From: Antedon mediterranea
Taxonomy: Eukaryota; Echinodermata; Crinoidea; Comatulida; Antedonidae
DNA length: 64,000 nucleotides
Direction: 5' to 3'
NCBI RefSeq assembly: GCF_964355755.1
Contig: NC_092675.1
Span: forward strand, 8,220,312-8,284,311
The translations under genes and the position numbers were made by a program. Positions 32,600 through 49,738 of this stretch are shown piece after piece (positions within the stretch are counted from its first letter, which is position 1; each line of letters starts with the position of its first letter). The notes beneath the pieces were generated by a model. The model was not told the origin of the DNA and ran no database searches. It was given only the letters and a program-made list of their open reading frames with translations.

Positions 32600-34270
32600 A
32601 ATTTCCCTTAGTTATGCATAGCAACAGTTACTATGGTAACTAAAAATGAGATATTCTTTAGATTTTGTATATTTATCTCATACAAATTTAAATTTGTAGA
32701 TTATTAGCAGGCATGCCTTATTTGCATTTTCAAATTACCGTTTCACAAGGTCATATTCGTAAGCACTTTCTTCTGTGATTATTTTTATTCATGAAAACCC
32801 CATATTTTATTTACAGCGACCACCTCCCTTGACGGACGCACTTTGAAAAGCCTGTTTGTTCTTCCTATCTAATTAGTGCATTTGGTGCTTACCGTAAGCA
32901 GCTGCGGGCACCTTTTTATACTAAAAATGAGATTTTTTGTAAGCGGCCAATCGAAAAATGTGGTACTTATTGCATGGACCTATGAATTAGAGGTGAATGT
33001 TTATTGTATTTCTTTATATATTAGCTTTATTTTGAAGAGGTTTTAAAAACATTACTGTGAAGAGATGAGAAAACTACACAGATTTTGACCGACCATTTTT
33101 CATATGATAAAAGTTTTTAAAATTTGTCTGAAAATGCTAAAAAATACTAAACCACCTGATTATAAATAATAATAGGCCTACAATTAGCTGGAAAAATGAG
33201 AGGCTCGTTTCGTTAAGAATAGCGTATATAGCCATAATAAGTGATTTTGGCCCTTTATCGGCAGAAGGGCCAAGAACCGCCCGTAAGCGGCCACTTTTCC
33301 AGGTCCCGAGGGTGGCCACTTACGGGAGGTTCAACTGTATTTAAAAAAACAATTATCCTTAATTACGCATAGAAACAGGTTCTAAGATAACATAAATAAT
33401 ACATTTTGACATAACTTGACCCAACAAATTACCCTTTCCCAAGGTCAGACATTTTCTGGGATTCAGTAGATAAGTAAATTTGGGAAAAGGTAGTAAAGCT
33501 ATGTGATCAATTGTTTGTAGTCATGAAACCCCATATTAAAAATATTGTACTTAGTTACGTATAGAAACAGTTGCTACAATACACTATAGGTAAAATGTTG
33601 ATGTCATTTGACCTCAATATGTAAATTTTTTTTTTTTCATGAAACTCCATATTTAATTTTTTTTTTAAATATCATTTGTTACGTAAACAGGTTTAAGATA
33701 ACACTAAAGGTCATTTTTTTTACCTTTATTCAGATTCGTCAAGACTTTCTTTCTGAGATTATTAGGATTCAGTATTTAAAGTAAATTTGGCAAAAAGTAG
33801 AAATGTAAAACTATGTAGAAAAAATGTTTTGTATTTATGAAAAACCCCTTATTTTTTTGAAATTTTCGCATAGAAACAGTTACTATGGTAAAATGTTGAC
33901 CTCAAAATGAATGAATTTACAAGGTCAAGTTTGTCATTAATGGAATGCAGTAGAAGTAAAATTGAGAAAAATTACAAATGCAATCAATTCTTTGTATTTA
34001 TAAAAACGCCATTTTTTACATTTTTTTTTAATTACTTTCCTTAGTTACACATAGAAATGGTTGCTAAGGTAACACTATAGGTAAAATATGAAAATTGTTG
34101 ATAATTGTTATGAACTAGTTGTAAATGTTGATCAAACATGAATAGTTGTAGTAAACTGGGGACCTGTCCTGTTTTGCATTCTGACCCCTTTTGACCTCAA
34201 ATGACCTATTTACAAGGTCAGATTTTTTGGGAGGTCTTTCTGTATCTCTTTACACAAAATAGATTTAAAA
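32600..34270. repeat. Degenerate tandem repeats of about 170-190 bases
   Basis: About six blocks each carry CTTAGTTACGCATAGAAACAG (or close variants), then a TGACCT/AAGGTCA stretch, then a TTCATGAAACCCCAT word. Blocks start near 32610, 33355, 33546, 33675, 33868 and 34040. Spacing is irregular, and the array is interrupted by the element at 32814-33337. Confidence 0.7.
32814..33337. mobile_element. 524-bp TA-flanked element nested in the 3.9-kb element
   Basis: The ends are CAGCGACCACCTCCC on the left and the complement of CAGTTGAACCTCCCG on the right, both preceded by TA (32812-32813 and 33338-33339). Subterminal repeats such as GTAAGCGGCCA are found at both ends. TA duplications suggest a Tc1/mariner-like mobiliser. 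The inverted repeats are imperfect, so confidence is moderate. Confidence 0.65.
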
Positions 34271-35101
34271 ATTTATAAAAACCATTGACGAAATTATTTC
34301 CAAGTTTAACATTATTTTCCATCAACTAAATATTTCAATGCAAAATACTGTTTTTCTGGCAATTAATTGAAATAAACCTGGCAACACATTCTCCTATTTT
34401 ATCTAAACTATTCGTATGACTCTAGTAGCATTATGACAAGCCACAAATACATTTTATTATTGGATTAGCCATATTTAAATTGTGTTTCATGTGTTTTGTT
34501 TGTTGATATTTAGTTATATTTTTTGTATTTTTCGTATTTTCCTGGCATCACAAAACCTATGTACGAAATTTACCCCAGTGTTTTTTTCGTGATTATTGTT
34601 GACAAACCTATTGACTATCAAATTAAAAAACCTCATTGATTTAAAAACACCACTTTGGAAGTTATAGGTACGTTTATGAGGTATACTTTTATAAAAAAAA
34701 TATTTTTTAAAAACACCCCTTTTTAAAATAATGGTATCAACCAAACTCCATTTTGTAATTAATTTTTTTTTCTACATTAAATGGAACTCAATACATGTTG
34801 TTTACCATGCTATAAACAAAAACTGTATACTGTAAGTATTTTTGGTTAAAATAAGTATACAAGTTTGTACTTTTTCACTATAGAATTTCTGTGAAAAATG
34901 GCAAAAACATCACAATTTGGATAATTGACCGTTGTCATGGCAACGGAGGCTAAAAATTAAAATGAATGTTGTAGATATGCTTTTTATTGAAATGTCTATT
35001 CATGGTAAAAATTTGAGAGAAATCCATTTGTTTACATCTGCCACCAAATCTTTGATTTTTACAGACAATGGCTCTTAAATTGCTAATATGAATATATTAC
35101 A

Positions 35102-35211
35102 GTTACCAAGGTACAACATACCCTAAAACATGTAAGCCTGGACTTTTCTTCAATGGTGAAGTAACACCTGTAAGGTGTGACTATCCATCAAACGTACCTA
35201 GGTGTAATTAA
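35102..35211 (+). pseudogene. Terminal chitin-binding exon of a first EGF/CBM14 gene copy, truncated
   Basis: It reads YQGTTYPKTCKPGLFFNGEV then TPVRCDYPSNVPRCN and a stop at 35209. It is almost identical to the second half of the terminal exon at 47027-47220. The homology starts precisely where the old gypsy LTR ends (35101/35102), so the retrotransposon was inserted in this exon. The first half of the exon, with the first two cysteines of the CBM14 (peritrophin-A) domain, is not found on the far side and is probably deleted. The independent stop (RCN, then stop, against RCRDYE) shows a paralogue and not an assembly duplicate. Confidence 0.85.
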
Positions 35212-35407
35212 TTGTCTCAAATATGTTTAAATTGCCAGTGGCATAGTCAATTTCAACAATGGATATTAAAATGTCCGATACTACGCTTTTAAGCTATTTA
35301 TACTAGATGATCCATATTTCATAATGATATATAGTTTATGTAATTATTAGCTGGATAGTTTTTCTGTGGCGAAAGCCCTAAAATAATAAAGAAGTATAGA
35401 TACATTA

Positions 35408-35776
35408 AGGTATGTTGTATTGTAAATTAGTCGATCTATTAATACCTTAATGTTAGTTTGAATAATTTAAACTAAATTAATTTGTACAACCAAAGATTAA
35501 AACTTTTCGAAATAAAGAGATGTTTATAATAAGGTGTTGCTTCTTATAATGCTATTCTATGACTAACTGGAAACAACCATCACATTTTAAAATGTTGTAT
35601 TGTAAAATGTTCGATCTGTTAATACCTCAATGTATGTTAATTTGAATAATTTAAACTAAAATAATTTGTACAACCAAAGATTAAAACTTTTTGAAATAAA
35701 AAGATGTTGATAATAATAATGGTGTTGCTTCTTTATGTTTTTCTATGACTAACTGGAAACAGCCATTACATTTTAA
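35408..35776. repeat. Tandem duplication of about 183 bases, two copies
   Basis: ATGTTGTATTGTAAA, TTTGAATAATTTAAACTAAA, GTACAACCAAAGATTAAAAC and CTATGACTAACTGGAAACA recur in the same order about 183 bases apart. Copies differ by scattered changes. AATAAAG words lie in both copies, so this may be duplicated 3-prime flank of the truncated gene upstream. Confidence 0.85.
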
Positions 35777-36852
35777 AAAATTGTTAAATTTGCTATCGGA
35801 CGGTGAGACTACTATAACTACAGCCGACATATGGTTGGCCTATTGTTAAACTTTATAAATATATCAGTTTGGCATTTCAATTTAATGGGAATGGCAGTTT
35901 ATAACAATAATTTTCAGAGAATGTTTGGTGCAGCGAATTTTACATTTATTTTCGTGTTTTTATTTCGGTAATATCTACATTTGCATGCCATTGTTCATAA
36001 CATTTCTGTAGGCCTAGATCAATTATATCATACCTAAACAATATGTTAGTTCAATTGGTCCAATACATCCTGGTATAGAATTCTTCAGCCAAGTTTCAAA
36101 GTTTGAATATATAACATGTTACCTTATAACACACAAATTATGTTATGGTCATAATATAATCGCTTTCAATGTCTCGTATCAGTAAGATGGAGACAATTGT
36201 AGACCTACTGTACATATGAGCACTGTTACCGAATAGTATATCCACATATTTGTGGCGCTGAATATTTGTTCAGAACTTCACATACAATATCACCTATAAA
36301 ATATCACCTACTGTCTTGTACAATACCATAATTATTAATTAGGCCTACAGCTTACAACTGAATGCGTACTCTAATTGACAGTTACTAAAGTTGTCAAAAT
36401 ATCTATTCCATGTTTTGGTGCTTTTTACGCACCAATAATATACAAGTAATGAATGTGTATGAGTGTAATGGTAAAAATAATGGCATTTGGTGAATGATGA
36501 AAGGTTATATGGAGATAGATATTTAGATGTTAATAATAATAATGAATACCGTAGCTCACGTTATAGGTTATTGACATGATGCACATAAAGCGACTCCTTA
36601 TTGTGGAAACTTTTCAAAGAACCTAAAAAATATATTGATGATTATTTACATTTATTCAAATAAGTCTTTCGGTTTCATTGTTTGTGTTAAACTTATTGAA
36701 CCTTCCTCTACATTCAAAAGTGTATACTTGGTTCACGTAATACACAATTTAGCAAGTAGCATGCAAACATTTTGCTTACAGCTAGTCATCATAAAATACA
36801 TAAAATGTTTTGACTTCTCGAGAGCTTACCAAGGAAGTATATGAAAAACTGG
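35777..36852. other. AT-rich spacer, no gene seen
   Basis: No exon pattern. A 69-codon frame at 36635-36844 matches nothing I know. Confidence 0.4.
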
Positions 36853-37125
36853 TCATGTCAAGTAGTAGTACGGTAATATTATTTCGTAGTTAGATGACGC
36901 AATTGCCTTTTCTGCTAACATTTTGCATGTATGTACATGTTCGGTAGTGCTTCGTCCTCTGCGATACGCGGCCTGTGTTACAGGGACATGTTCATCTAAT
37001 CTGTCGTTTATCCTATTTAGTAAGCATATTGCTAGCATTTTCCTAAGAACCAACAGTAGGATGATGGGTCTTCGTTTGTTGTTATACCGAACTCTGTTTC
37101 TACCACAAGTCTTTTATTTTCGTTA
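36853..37125 (-). pseudogene. Non-LTR retrotransposon RT fragment
   Basis: The minus strand reads KRRPIILLLVLRKMLAICLL, NRINDRLDEHVPVTQAAYRR and GRSTTEHVHTCKMLAEKAI. These are RT motifs 0-2 of a LINE (the RPI.L..VLRK and Q.AYR.GRSTTE blocks, where a single strand of template-primer contacts lies). The fragment stops after the YEI position, before the catalytic Asp motif. Both ends are truncated. It is probably the only remnant of a 5-prime-truncated and rearranged copy. Confidence 0.8.
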
Positions 37126-37574
37126 AGTTTTAGGTTTTTTACTGCTTGGTACATTCTTGTTGAGTCATTCTTGTTGAGTCATTGGCAATAGTACGATTTA
37201 AACTTGTAAAATTGCAATATCAATAGAGATTGCTCTATGGTATCCATTACGATAGTTGATTTACTTTAATTGTCTTTAAAATTTAATTTTAGTTTCTTGT
37301 TTGGTTATAAATATTATTTGTTTATAGTTCCTTGACTTAAAGAGACAGTGAACCTCTATAACTCACAATCTAAAAATCACAATAATCTAAATTAGCCTTT
37401 CGTCTGTCTAAAATGTATATAATATTAACATATATATTCCTGTCTACCCAGGCAGCACTTGCCAGTTCTTATGCCATGACTTTATCCAAATTCCTTCACT
37501 TGCACCGATGAGCTAGTGTTGCCCGAAAGCTCTGCTAACTCTTCTGGCTGTTTACGCAACATATAAAAGACGTT
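37126..37574. other. Spacer, no gene seen
   Basis: Includes a short direct duplication TTCTTGTTGAGTCATT at 37150-37182. Nothing else recognised. Confidence 0.4.
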
Positions 37575-38315
37575 TCAAATGTTTTTAAATACGAAAAGTA
37601 TTTTTTTATCGATGTTTTTTATTATGTTTTTAAGCAAAATTCTATCCAAAACCCGAATTTGTAATGTTAAATGTAATATTTATTGAAGTGCTTTGAATAC
37701 GTGAAATTTGGAGGTATGAAACTTTGTTAAGGAGTAGAACCAGCTTCCAGCATTAAATGTTAAAAATATGTTTATATTACTCAATAATTAATGATAATTA
37801 TTAATAAATTAATAGAAAACTAGAGAGGGCACTTTTCGATCAGAAAATGAATGTTTTTTTTATGTGCGTTATTATTCCGCTCGAGTTTATTCAATGTACT
37901 GTAATGTACACTGTTATACTATTCTATTGGGAAGTAGTTATTTTTGTGTGAATCTTCTTGGAGTTGTTTGAAAGCGTATCCACTTACTTCTTTTCTTCAG
38001 AAAACATCTAATTTAGGTCTTAAAGTGACCACTATACACCTCACACCACCAACTTCCAACACGGCATATTCTGCCCACACACACTTCATCTCTCCTGAAC
38101 TAACATAGTACAGTATAAGTCAAAGTAATTGTTTTAAATTTTAAACAACCTGCCTCAAAAAATATTATATAATAGTAACAATAACAGAAAGGTAGATAGG
38201 TATTGTAATAATTTTTAAGTTAAAAAATGTAAAAAAAACTGAATAAATGTTTATACATACATTATAAATGAAATAAAATAAGTACTATTTTAGTAATGCA
38301 TACACAAGTACTGTG
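37575..38315. mobile_element. Family A element, one arm
   Basis: It matches the right arm of the 380-1860 palindrome in the same orientation, from AAATACGAAAAGTATTTTT through GAAAACTAGAGAGGGCAC and the TTATTCCGCTCGAGTTTATT word to TTTTAGTAATGCATACACAAG near 38290. It also contains 37990-38110, which corresponds to the stretch near 600-680 in the left arm. So single-arm copies exist and the palindrome at the start of the window is two copies head to head. Confidence 0.8.
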
Positions 38316-38401
38316 CTACAGACAGTGTACCGTGTGTTAAAAGTACAGCATTTATAGCAGACAGCAACGTGTATAACTTGCTATAGTTTTACAGATAACA
38401 C

Positions 38402-38647
38402 CTAGGGACAGTAGCAGAATCTGGTGAAAGTTTCCAAACTTGCAAATAACTTTTCATTACTCTTCATTATATCTATGTATTGGTATGGAGATTTTTCCGT
38501 GATTTTATCGTAATCTTTTACCTGGAAACCAATTTTGTGCCCAGATTTATACCGTTCCCAAAAAACGTTAATTCTTACTATAATGTCTATTTTGTTGCCA
38601 CATATTGTTGTTGTAATCCCTACCTGGCATAATAAAACGCCATTCAC
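38402..38647 (-). CDS. Uncharacterised 81-codon open frame
   Basis: It starts MNGVLLCQVGITTTICGNKI and ends LFASLETFTRFCYCP. It is open upstream for about 15 more codons (NGSFYNHSSFSRV), so the listed ATG may not be the start. A possible donor GTAGGG overlaps codons 7-8. No family recognised, no signal peptide. Low confidence that it is a gene; it is listed because the composition is less skewed than in neighbouring frames. Confidence 0.2.
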   Translation of the reverse strand: MNGVLLCQVGITTTICGNKIDIIVRINVFWERYKSGHKIGFQVKDYDKITEKSPYQYIDIMKSNEKLFASLETFTRFCYCP

Positions 38648-38965
38648 TCTACTAAAAGACGAATGGTTATAAAAGGAGCCGTTACTCTAGTATCGTACAA
38701 ATTAATAAGTTTGATTCTCTTGATAAGTGACCTACAACTTACAAACAAGATGTTACTCCTCAAGAACAGCCTGTTCTTTCTTTTTGTAGTTATCAGAGTT
38801 GCTCATGTCCGAAAATTCCCTCAAACTCAACGTAAATTTTGTGTATTTATTTTCTATTATGATAACATACTTTTCAAGACTAAGAATAGTTATGTCGTTA
38901 TTACGATGTTTTGTGTTCAGCTTATTTGCAATAGTGCCAATTACAATATCAATAGGAGGTGATTT

Positions 38966-39004
38966 ATGGTATCACACATGGAGATGAGGCACACTCGTTG
39001 ATAT
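38966..39004 (-). pseudogene. Start of an EGF exon, minus strand, truncated
   Basis: On the minus strand, after the acceptor ATTGTTTCAG, the exon begins in phase 1 as (D)INECASSPCV, the start of a calcium-binding-type EGF repeat (D-I/V-N-E-C-x4-C). It then runs into a stop, with no further cysteine pattern. It is a fragment of an EGF gene on the strand opposite to the 41.6-47.2 kb gene. Confidence 0.6.
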
Positions 39005-39012
39005 CTGAAACA

Positions 39013-39185
39013 ATGCCTATACATGGCTGCAATCGCGTGCTCAAGTTAGTGTTTACCGACCAACCGACCGCCGAAATTCTAAGCGTTAGATTCGCGATTT
39101 GCACGCCACTAAAAAACAGCACAAAACAAACAGGGGTTATGCGCACTCATTTGTGTCTAATAATGAAAACATTAACAATGTTTAG
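39013..39185. mobile_element. Fragment of the CCGACC-repeat foldback family
   Basis: ATACATGGCTGCAATCGCGTG followed by AGTGTTTACCGACCAACCGACC (in two parts) is shared with 55885-56265 and, in reverse, with 46580-46705. The remainder of this copy is diverged. Confidence 0.65.
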
Positions 39186-39430
39186 TGAATGAGTGGCCGA
39201 GCGGTTAAGACAGTGGAACCGTAATTACGTAGCCATAACATCAGCAAGTGTTCGAGGCTCACTCGCTCCATGGTTCTGGTGGTAGAACGAGTCTTCTTGG
39301 AGGACTATAAACCGTAGGTCCAGTGTACACATACTTTAAAGTACCTAGTACCAGACGAGTAAGGGGTTAACCGGGTGTACTAGTATATCACAGCCACTGA
39401 TCATAATTGGGCCCTCTGTGTTAATTCAAT
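39186..39430 (+). mobile_element. tRNA-derived SINE, plus strand
   Basis: A-box TGGCCGAGCGG at 39192-39202 and B-box-like GTGTTCGAGGC near 39249. Then the shared body CTGGTGGTAGAACGAG and CCGTAGGTCCAGTGTAC, and a tail through GAGTAAGGGGTTAACCGGG, ending near TTAATTCAATTC. Same family as 14312-14615. Confidence 0.88.
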
Positions 39431-40744
39431 TCAATCATGTGCGACTATACTCAAATATCAAATAAGATTCTGTACAGTATAGGAAGATCATGAAGGCTTG
39501 TGACTTTGCCAGTTTACCACTACTGTTCTTCGTATTCACATAATTTAATTTATGCTTTAGATTAAACTTATGGAAATATTCTTGTGAAAGAAATACTGTA
39601 TATATTTATTCTGTTGATATAAATAAATGGTACGTATAGTACCACGAATGATGATGATGATGATAGCACTAAGCCAACATTTGTTCCTCTATCTTCTCCC
39701 AAACCGCAAGTCCGATACTAGCGCCGTTTGAGCTGGGGGCACCTTTTAATCCCCCTTTATCCATAAGTCAATATTGGAACGGCAAATTTGTACAAAAATG
39801 TGTGTTTTTTAGACCAATATTTTTGCAAATGCCGAACGATGCTGTACTGATTTATTTCGAAAATAAATCCTGAACCGGATTGACGATAAGTATTCTGTGC
39901 CCATCACTTATTAAAAAATACATAAGAAAATATAACACATCAATCAAAGTACAAAAAGCGTGAACAATGAAATAAATTTTCTGTCTTACCTAACCTAAAG
40001 GACAACTTCACCGAGAACCATATTTTAAAAACGTCTTAGGGGATATACATATGATTTCAGAGCAATCGCGAGATTTACGATATCACCGCACGTGCTCGCC
40101 GTACAGCCGTCGCCGTAAATTGCTGTGACGTCACAAGTGCATGGTAACATCTACCTCATTAGTTTTCACTGTTGTTGACAAGAGATAGGTACCGTCCCTT
40201 TAATTTCCAGTTTGACCTCTATTATGATTACATTTTTCAGAACGTTTAGCCTAGAGAGAATTGACTATTAACCCACGGGGTAGCTAGAAGTATAACGTAT
40301 GTGATTACACAATGGATTCACTTAACCAAAACACACTCTGTGGTGTCGGTGTGTGGTGGTGATTCTGCAGCCAGTTGATATGCCTACTAGGGTGTCTATG
40401 CCTAGCCTCCTAAGCTCAGCCTAGACTAGCTGCAATACTAGCTAGGTATAGAGTCTGTCTGATTATTTTTGCCGCCGTTTATGAATGCCTAATTTCATGA
40501 ACTGTTATAATTTACTCACCATCGTCTTTGAGTGTTAGGTCGGTGGATTACTATATTTATAAACGTCGATCGTAATCGTAATCGTTAGTTCGATATGGTT
40601 GAATGATTCCAGGCAGAGCATCTTACATCATGTTTCCAGCTACTCTTTCGGGCCAATATACAAATCTGGCAGAGCGTGATCATTTCTAGTAAACACAATT
40701 TTTAAATGATAAAAAATATAAATTTGGCAAATGTATAGCCTAAT
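39431..40744. other. Spacer with an inverted repeat
   Basis: A (GAT)n run lies at 39648-39664. TGACGTCA (40126-40133) is part of a segment (40121-40175) whose reverse complement, diverged, recurs at 40785-40840, suggesting another palindromic element of about 720 bases. No gene recognised. Confidence 0.4.
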
Positions 40745-40749
40745 ACAGG

Positions 40750-40985
40750 TCTAACAATTGGAGTGTTGGTGTCTATCAGCTCTTTTTTTGTATGTTAGCA
40801 ACACATGAGGTAGATTTAGCCATGCACTTGTGACGGCAACGACTGTACGATGGCTCCAGGATGAATAGGATGAACAGAAACAAGTAATAAGCCAAGTTTT
40901 AAACAGATCCACTGAAGGCAGATTATGCAGCAGGCAGAATATCAAATTGAGAAAGCAGGTACTTGACTCAAGAACTTATCACCAT
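40750..40985 (-). pseudogene. LINE 3-prime tail, copy 1
   Basis: The minus strand reads LPSVDLFKTWLITCFCSSYS, the C-terminal LPxxLRxxxSVDxFKxRLKTxLF pattern that closes many non-LTR RT proteins. It matches 41735-41975 over about 100 bases, including AACAGAAACAAGTAATAAGCC on the plus strand. Only the tail is present, as expected for a 5-prime-truncated insertion. Confidence 0.65.
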
Positions 40986-41584
40986 CCTCAGTATATTTCT
41001 TTCGATCCAACACGATGTTTCATTCTGTTAAATTTCTGGTTGCATTACGAATACATAAATTCATTTCTCGAGTACGACTCTTAATGTACTTTATATTGAT
41101 TAATAACATGTATGAGTTTTAGGAATATACAATTCCCTCATTGATTGATAATCGTCCTTTTAAATGCCTGGTACATTAAAAAAAAATTGTGTTAGCTAGA
41201 GATTGGTTGAATCATTTACAGTGGGAAATAGGTAACAGACATTCAATATTAATATTATATTATTTTGGGTAGTATTAGCAAATAGACCTATTAAGACTAA
41301 ATTTGTATTCAGCGTAGACCCAAATCACAACTTTTTTCTCATTCTCTTTTTGATGGAATCTGCTGCCACCTATATTACATTGCTCCATATTGCCTCCTGT
41401 TAACAATCAATTATAATAAAAAAAAAACTTAGGCCTAAATAGAAAAGAAAGAAAAATTCTATAACTTTATCATTAATATTTGTGAAATATTTATACAAAC
41501 CTATAACCAATGTTATTTTTTTAATCATATTTGATAATTATTCAAATACTAGTTGTTAGCATTGTTAATTGTATTTATTTGCAG

Positions 41585-47220
<5,636 letters not shown>

Positions 47221-47548
47221 AATTCAATAATAGTATTCATTAAATATTTCAAATGGAGTAATACTACTATACCTACACTAATTCATTAAACGTAACTGTT
47301 CCAGTTTACATTATTGTTGGTAGTGATTTAGGTTTAATAATGATTTAAATAATTGCTCTTATTACTGTGGTTGTTAATACAGTATATTATATTCACAATA
47401 AATATCGAATAAAGTATGTTAACGTTTAAAGATGTATTGTATCCCCCTAAAAACGAATAATGTGTTTGTTTGAATATTTTAATGTCACATAATAGTTATT
47501 CATTCGCCTAGAAAATATTATTTACCTGAAAAATGTAATTTAAAGCAA
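47221..47548 (+). other. 3-prime untranslated region of the EGF/CBM14 gene
   Basis: Polyadenylation signals AATAAA at 47397-47402 and 47408-47413, about 180 bases after the stop. Nothing else recognised. Confidence 0.6.
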
Positions 47549-47723
47549 AACAAGGCCAACAGCCATAAGTCGCGTGCTAAAATGCATAGTGATACCGGAC
47601 CGACAGACAGACCGACAGACCAACCGACCGACATAGTGAACTATAGAGTCGCGTCTGTCGGTCTGTCGGTCGGTCCGGTATCACTATGCGTTTTAGCACG
47701 CGACTTATGGCTGTTGGCCTTGT
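47549..47723. mobile_element. 175-bp near-perfect palindrome of the CGGTCGGT family
   Basis: The arms are about 75 bases. AACAAGGCCAACAGCCATAA pairs with TTATGGCTGTTGGCCTTGTT, then TCGCGTGC..GCATAGTGATACCGG pairs with its partner. The loop includes CATAGTGAACTATAGAGTCG. It lies 330 bases after the stop of the EGF/CBM14 gene, just beyond its likely polyadenylation site. Confidence 0.9.
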
Positions 47724-49738
47724 TATCTATGGACGTGATTTACTTTATCAAACCAAAATGACCTATATTATTCAGTGTTAATATATGTTTTGGTATCGGA
47801 AAATTTCATAGTTTACATGCATTAAATACACTCATTTTGATAGCTCAATATCTATATATAAATTATGGTTCATTCTGACATAGGCGAGCCCAATGCAAAA
47901 ACTTCGGTACAAATCTCCGCCTTGGATCCTACCTGATCTATCTCAGATGTACCGCGAAACGTAGATTTGATAACCTTAGTTTTCACATTGTTCCATATTT
48001 CTATCTTAGGAAGATATTATAAAGTTTTTTAACAAAATTTATGATTTCAACAGTAGATTTTCAACTCAATTTCAATTCTTCGCGGGTCAAAGTAATTTCC
48101 GGGTTCACCTTGCAACAACCTGGTTTCAACTATTTTCTCTCTTTTATAAACAAGGGAGCAGTTAAAATAATAGATTTGACCCTAAAGGTAACTGGAAACA
48201 GGCACTTTCCATCAATCAATACAGTGTCCCTAGGGACTCCCTTTGGAAGAAGGAAGAAAAAAACCGATAGTAAGACTGGAGCTTAAGTTGCATAGCCATT
48301 TCAGTTTGTTTTTTTATTTTAGGAACGGACCGCGCGTGTGTGTAGGTACAATAGTTAAAAAATAAAAATTATACTGCAAATTAATAAAGATCAAATTAAA
48401 TATATGCCATAAGGAATCGGAATATATTATGGGAAATAGTATTATAAAATTACATAGGGAGATTTGATGATAAGACATTTTGTTTAAAATCGAGTGAAAT
48501 CCCGATAGCTGAGTTTCATTAAGTAAGCTGGCAGGAATAACTGTAGGCTATCTGTGTCCCGTTAGGACCGAGATGTCTGCCCATGTTGCAAGCCGTAATG
48601 TCTTCTTTCTTGGGCCCACTCTGTCACGGCAGTTTCAAAAGATGTTTAAATTAAATAATGTATTAATAATTATTAGGATGTGATTTATTTGAATAAACGC
48701 CTCTTCAATAAAACATCCATTTGAATAATAATCCCCCCCCCCCCCCCCACAACCCAACTATCTAATAAACGTCCATACACATTTATAATAACACAATTAT
48801 ACTATTTGTAGTAGAATTCATCGCACTGTTATCTACAATTTACCAAGCATTTGTTATTCTTTTTTACCACTTTTCATATCTATTACAGGATTTCATTTGA
48901 TTATAAATGTTACCATATTATTAAAACTAAAAAAATTAACATATATCCCTCGAATAAGCACCTCCCTCAAATGAACTCCGCCTCCCCAAAGGGCCCTACT
49001 AAACAATAAACACTATACTTTAAAATGTTGTTATCATCTAAAACACTGTGAAATAGTTTTACGAATGTCAAGCATTTTCAATAATGGTAACCGACAGAAA
49101 ACGTACAAGGAGAACATTTTTATCATTCCTTGAACCATCGTCTACACTTCTTAGAGGGGGAGCGAGCGAAGCGAGCTCACCCTCTAGTTTTAACAAATTT
49201 AAAGGCATTGTTAACAGAAATGTAGAAATAGAAAAATATATTGCTTTTGAAAATGATAATCTGCATGCATATAATTTAAATGGAAAAACTTAGGAGTATA
49301 GTCTGCCATTTAACTACTCTTGATTTGTATAATTTGTTGCTTAATTTGTTTTTTGTTTCATGTTGAGAACCATTTGTTTTGTTGCCACAGCTGGTTGCGC
49401 TTTGTGTTTTTGAAAAATAATTTGAAAAAACTTAAGTTACTAGTCAATCAATAAAGATTGGTTTCCAATAAGACACAACACGAGGACAAGCTCAAAGTAA
49501 GTGAGGGATTATTTGAACTGTCGCTTTTCGTAATTGGTCAACTCATCCCTCGCGTACTTTCATTGCCTCGCTAGTGAGACCACGCTTCAATTCTGTGATA
49601 ATACCAATCTGTTTCATCTAATCTGTAATTAATAATATAGACCTAGCACAATTTGCTAATTATAAAAAAATAATGTAACTTACTGTAAGCCATACTTAGC
49701 GCATATGATCAATACTTTCTTTCCCTTTTCAGGGAATT
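47724..49738. other. Spacer with diverged repeat pieces, no gene seen
   Basis: 48680-49010 resembles, in reverse, the 9530-9725 segment (GTTTATTGTTTAG with GGGGAGG/TTTATTTGAGGG words). A poly-C run is at 48734-48749. A GAGCGAGCGAAGCGAGC repeat-like word is at 49159-49176. Small frames at 48041-48286 and 49084-49293 match no family I know. Confidence 0.45.

Larger units (their letters stand above)
31184..35074. mobile_element. 3.9-kb TTAA element with long inverted repeats, non-autonomous
   Basis: The termini are GAGCCATTGTCTGTAA and its complement, with TTAA at 31180-31183 and 35075-35078. The inverted repeats are several hundred bases and diverged. Paired landmarks are AAATGGATTTCT near 31239 with its partner near 35019, CCATGGCAACGG near 31327 with its partner near 34937, and AAAAAGGGGTG near 31540 with its partner near 34715. 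The centre holds degenerate tandem repeats (32600-34270), a C-rich stretch (32040-32280) and a nested TA-flanked element. No transposase frame is present. A piggyBac or Kolobok-type transposase acting in trans is implied. It splits the LTR of the old gypsy element. Confidence 0.88.

Noticed and set aside
48041-48286. 81-codon frame
   Set aside because: No recognisable family, no splice context, lies in non-coding spacer.
49084-49293. 69-codon frame with GGASEASSPSS
   Set aside because: The GAGCGAGCGAAGCGAGC word is a short palindromic repeat seen in many genomes; no domain or splice evidence.
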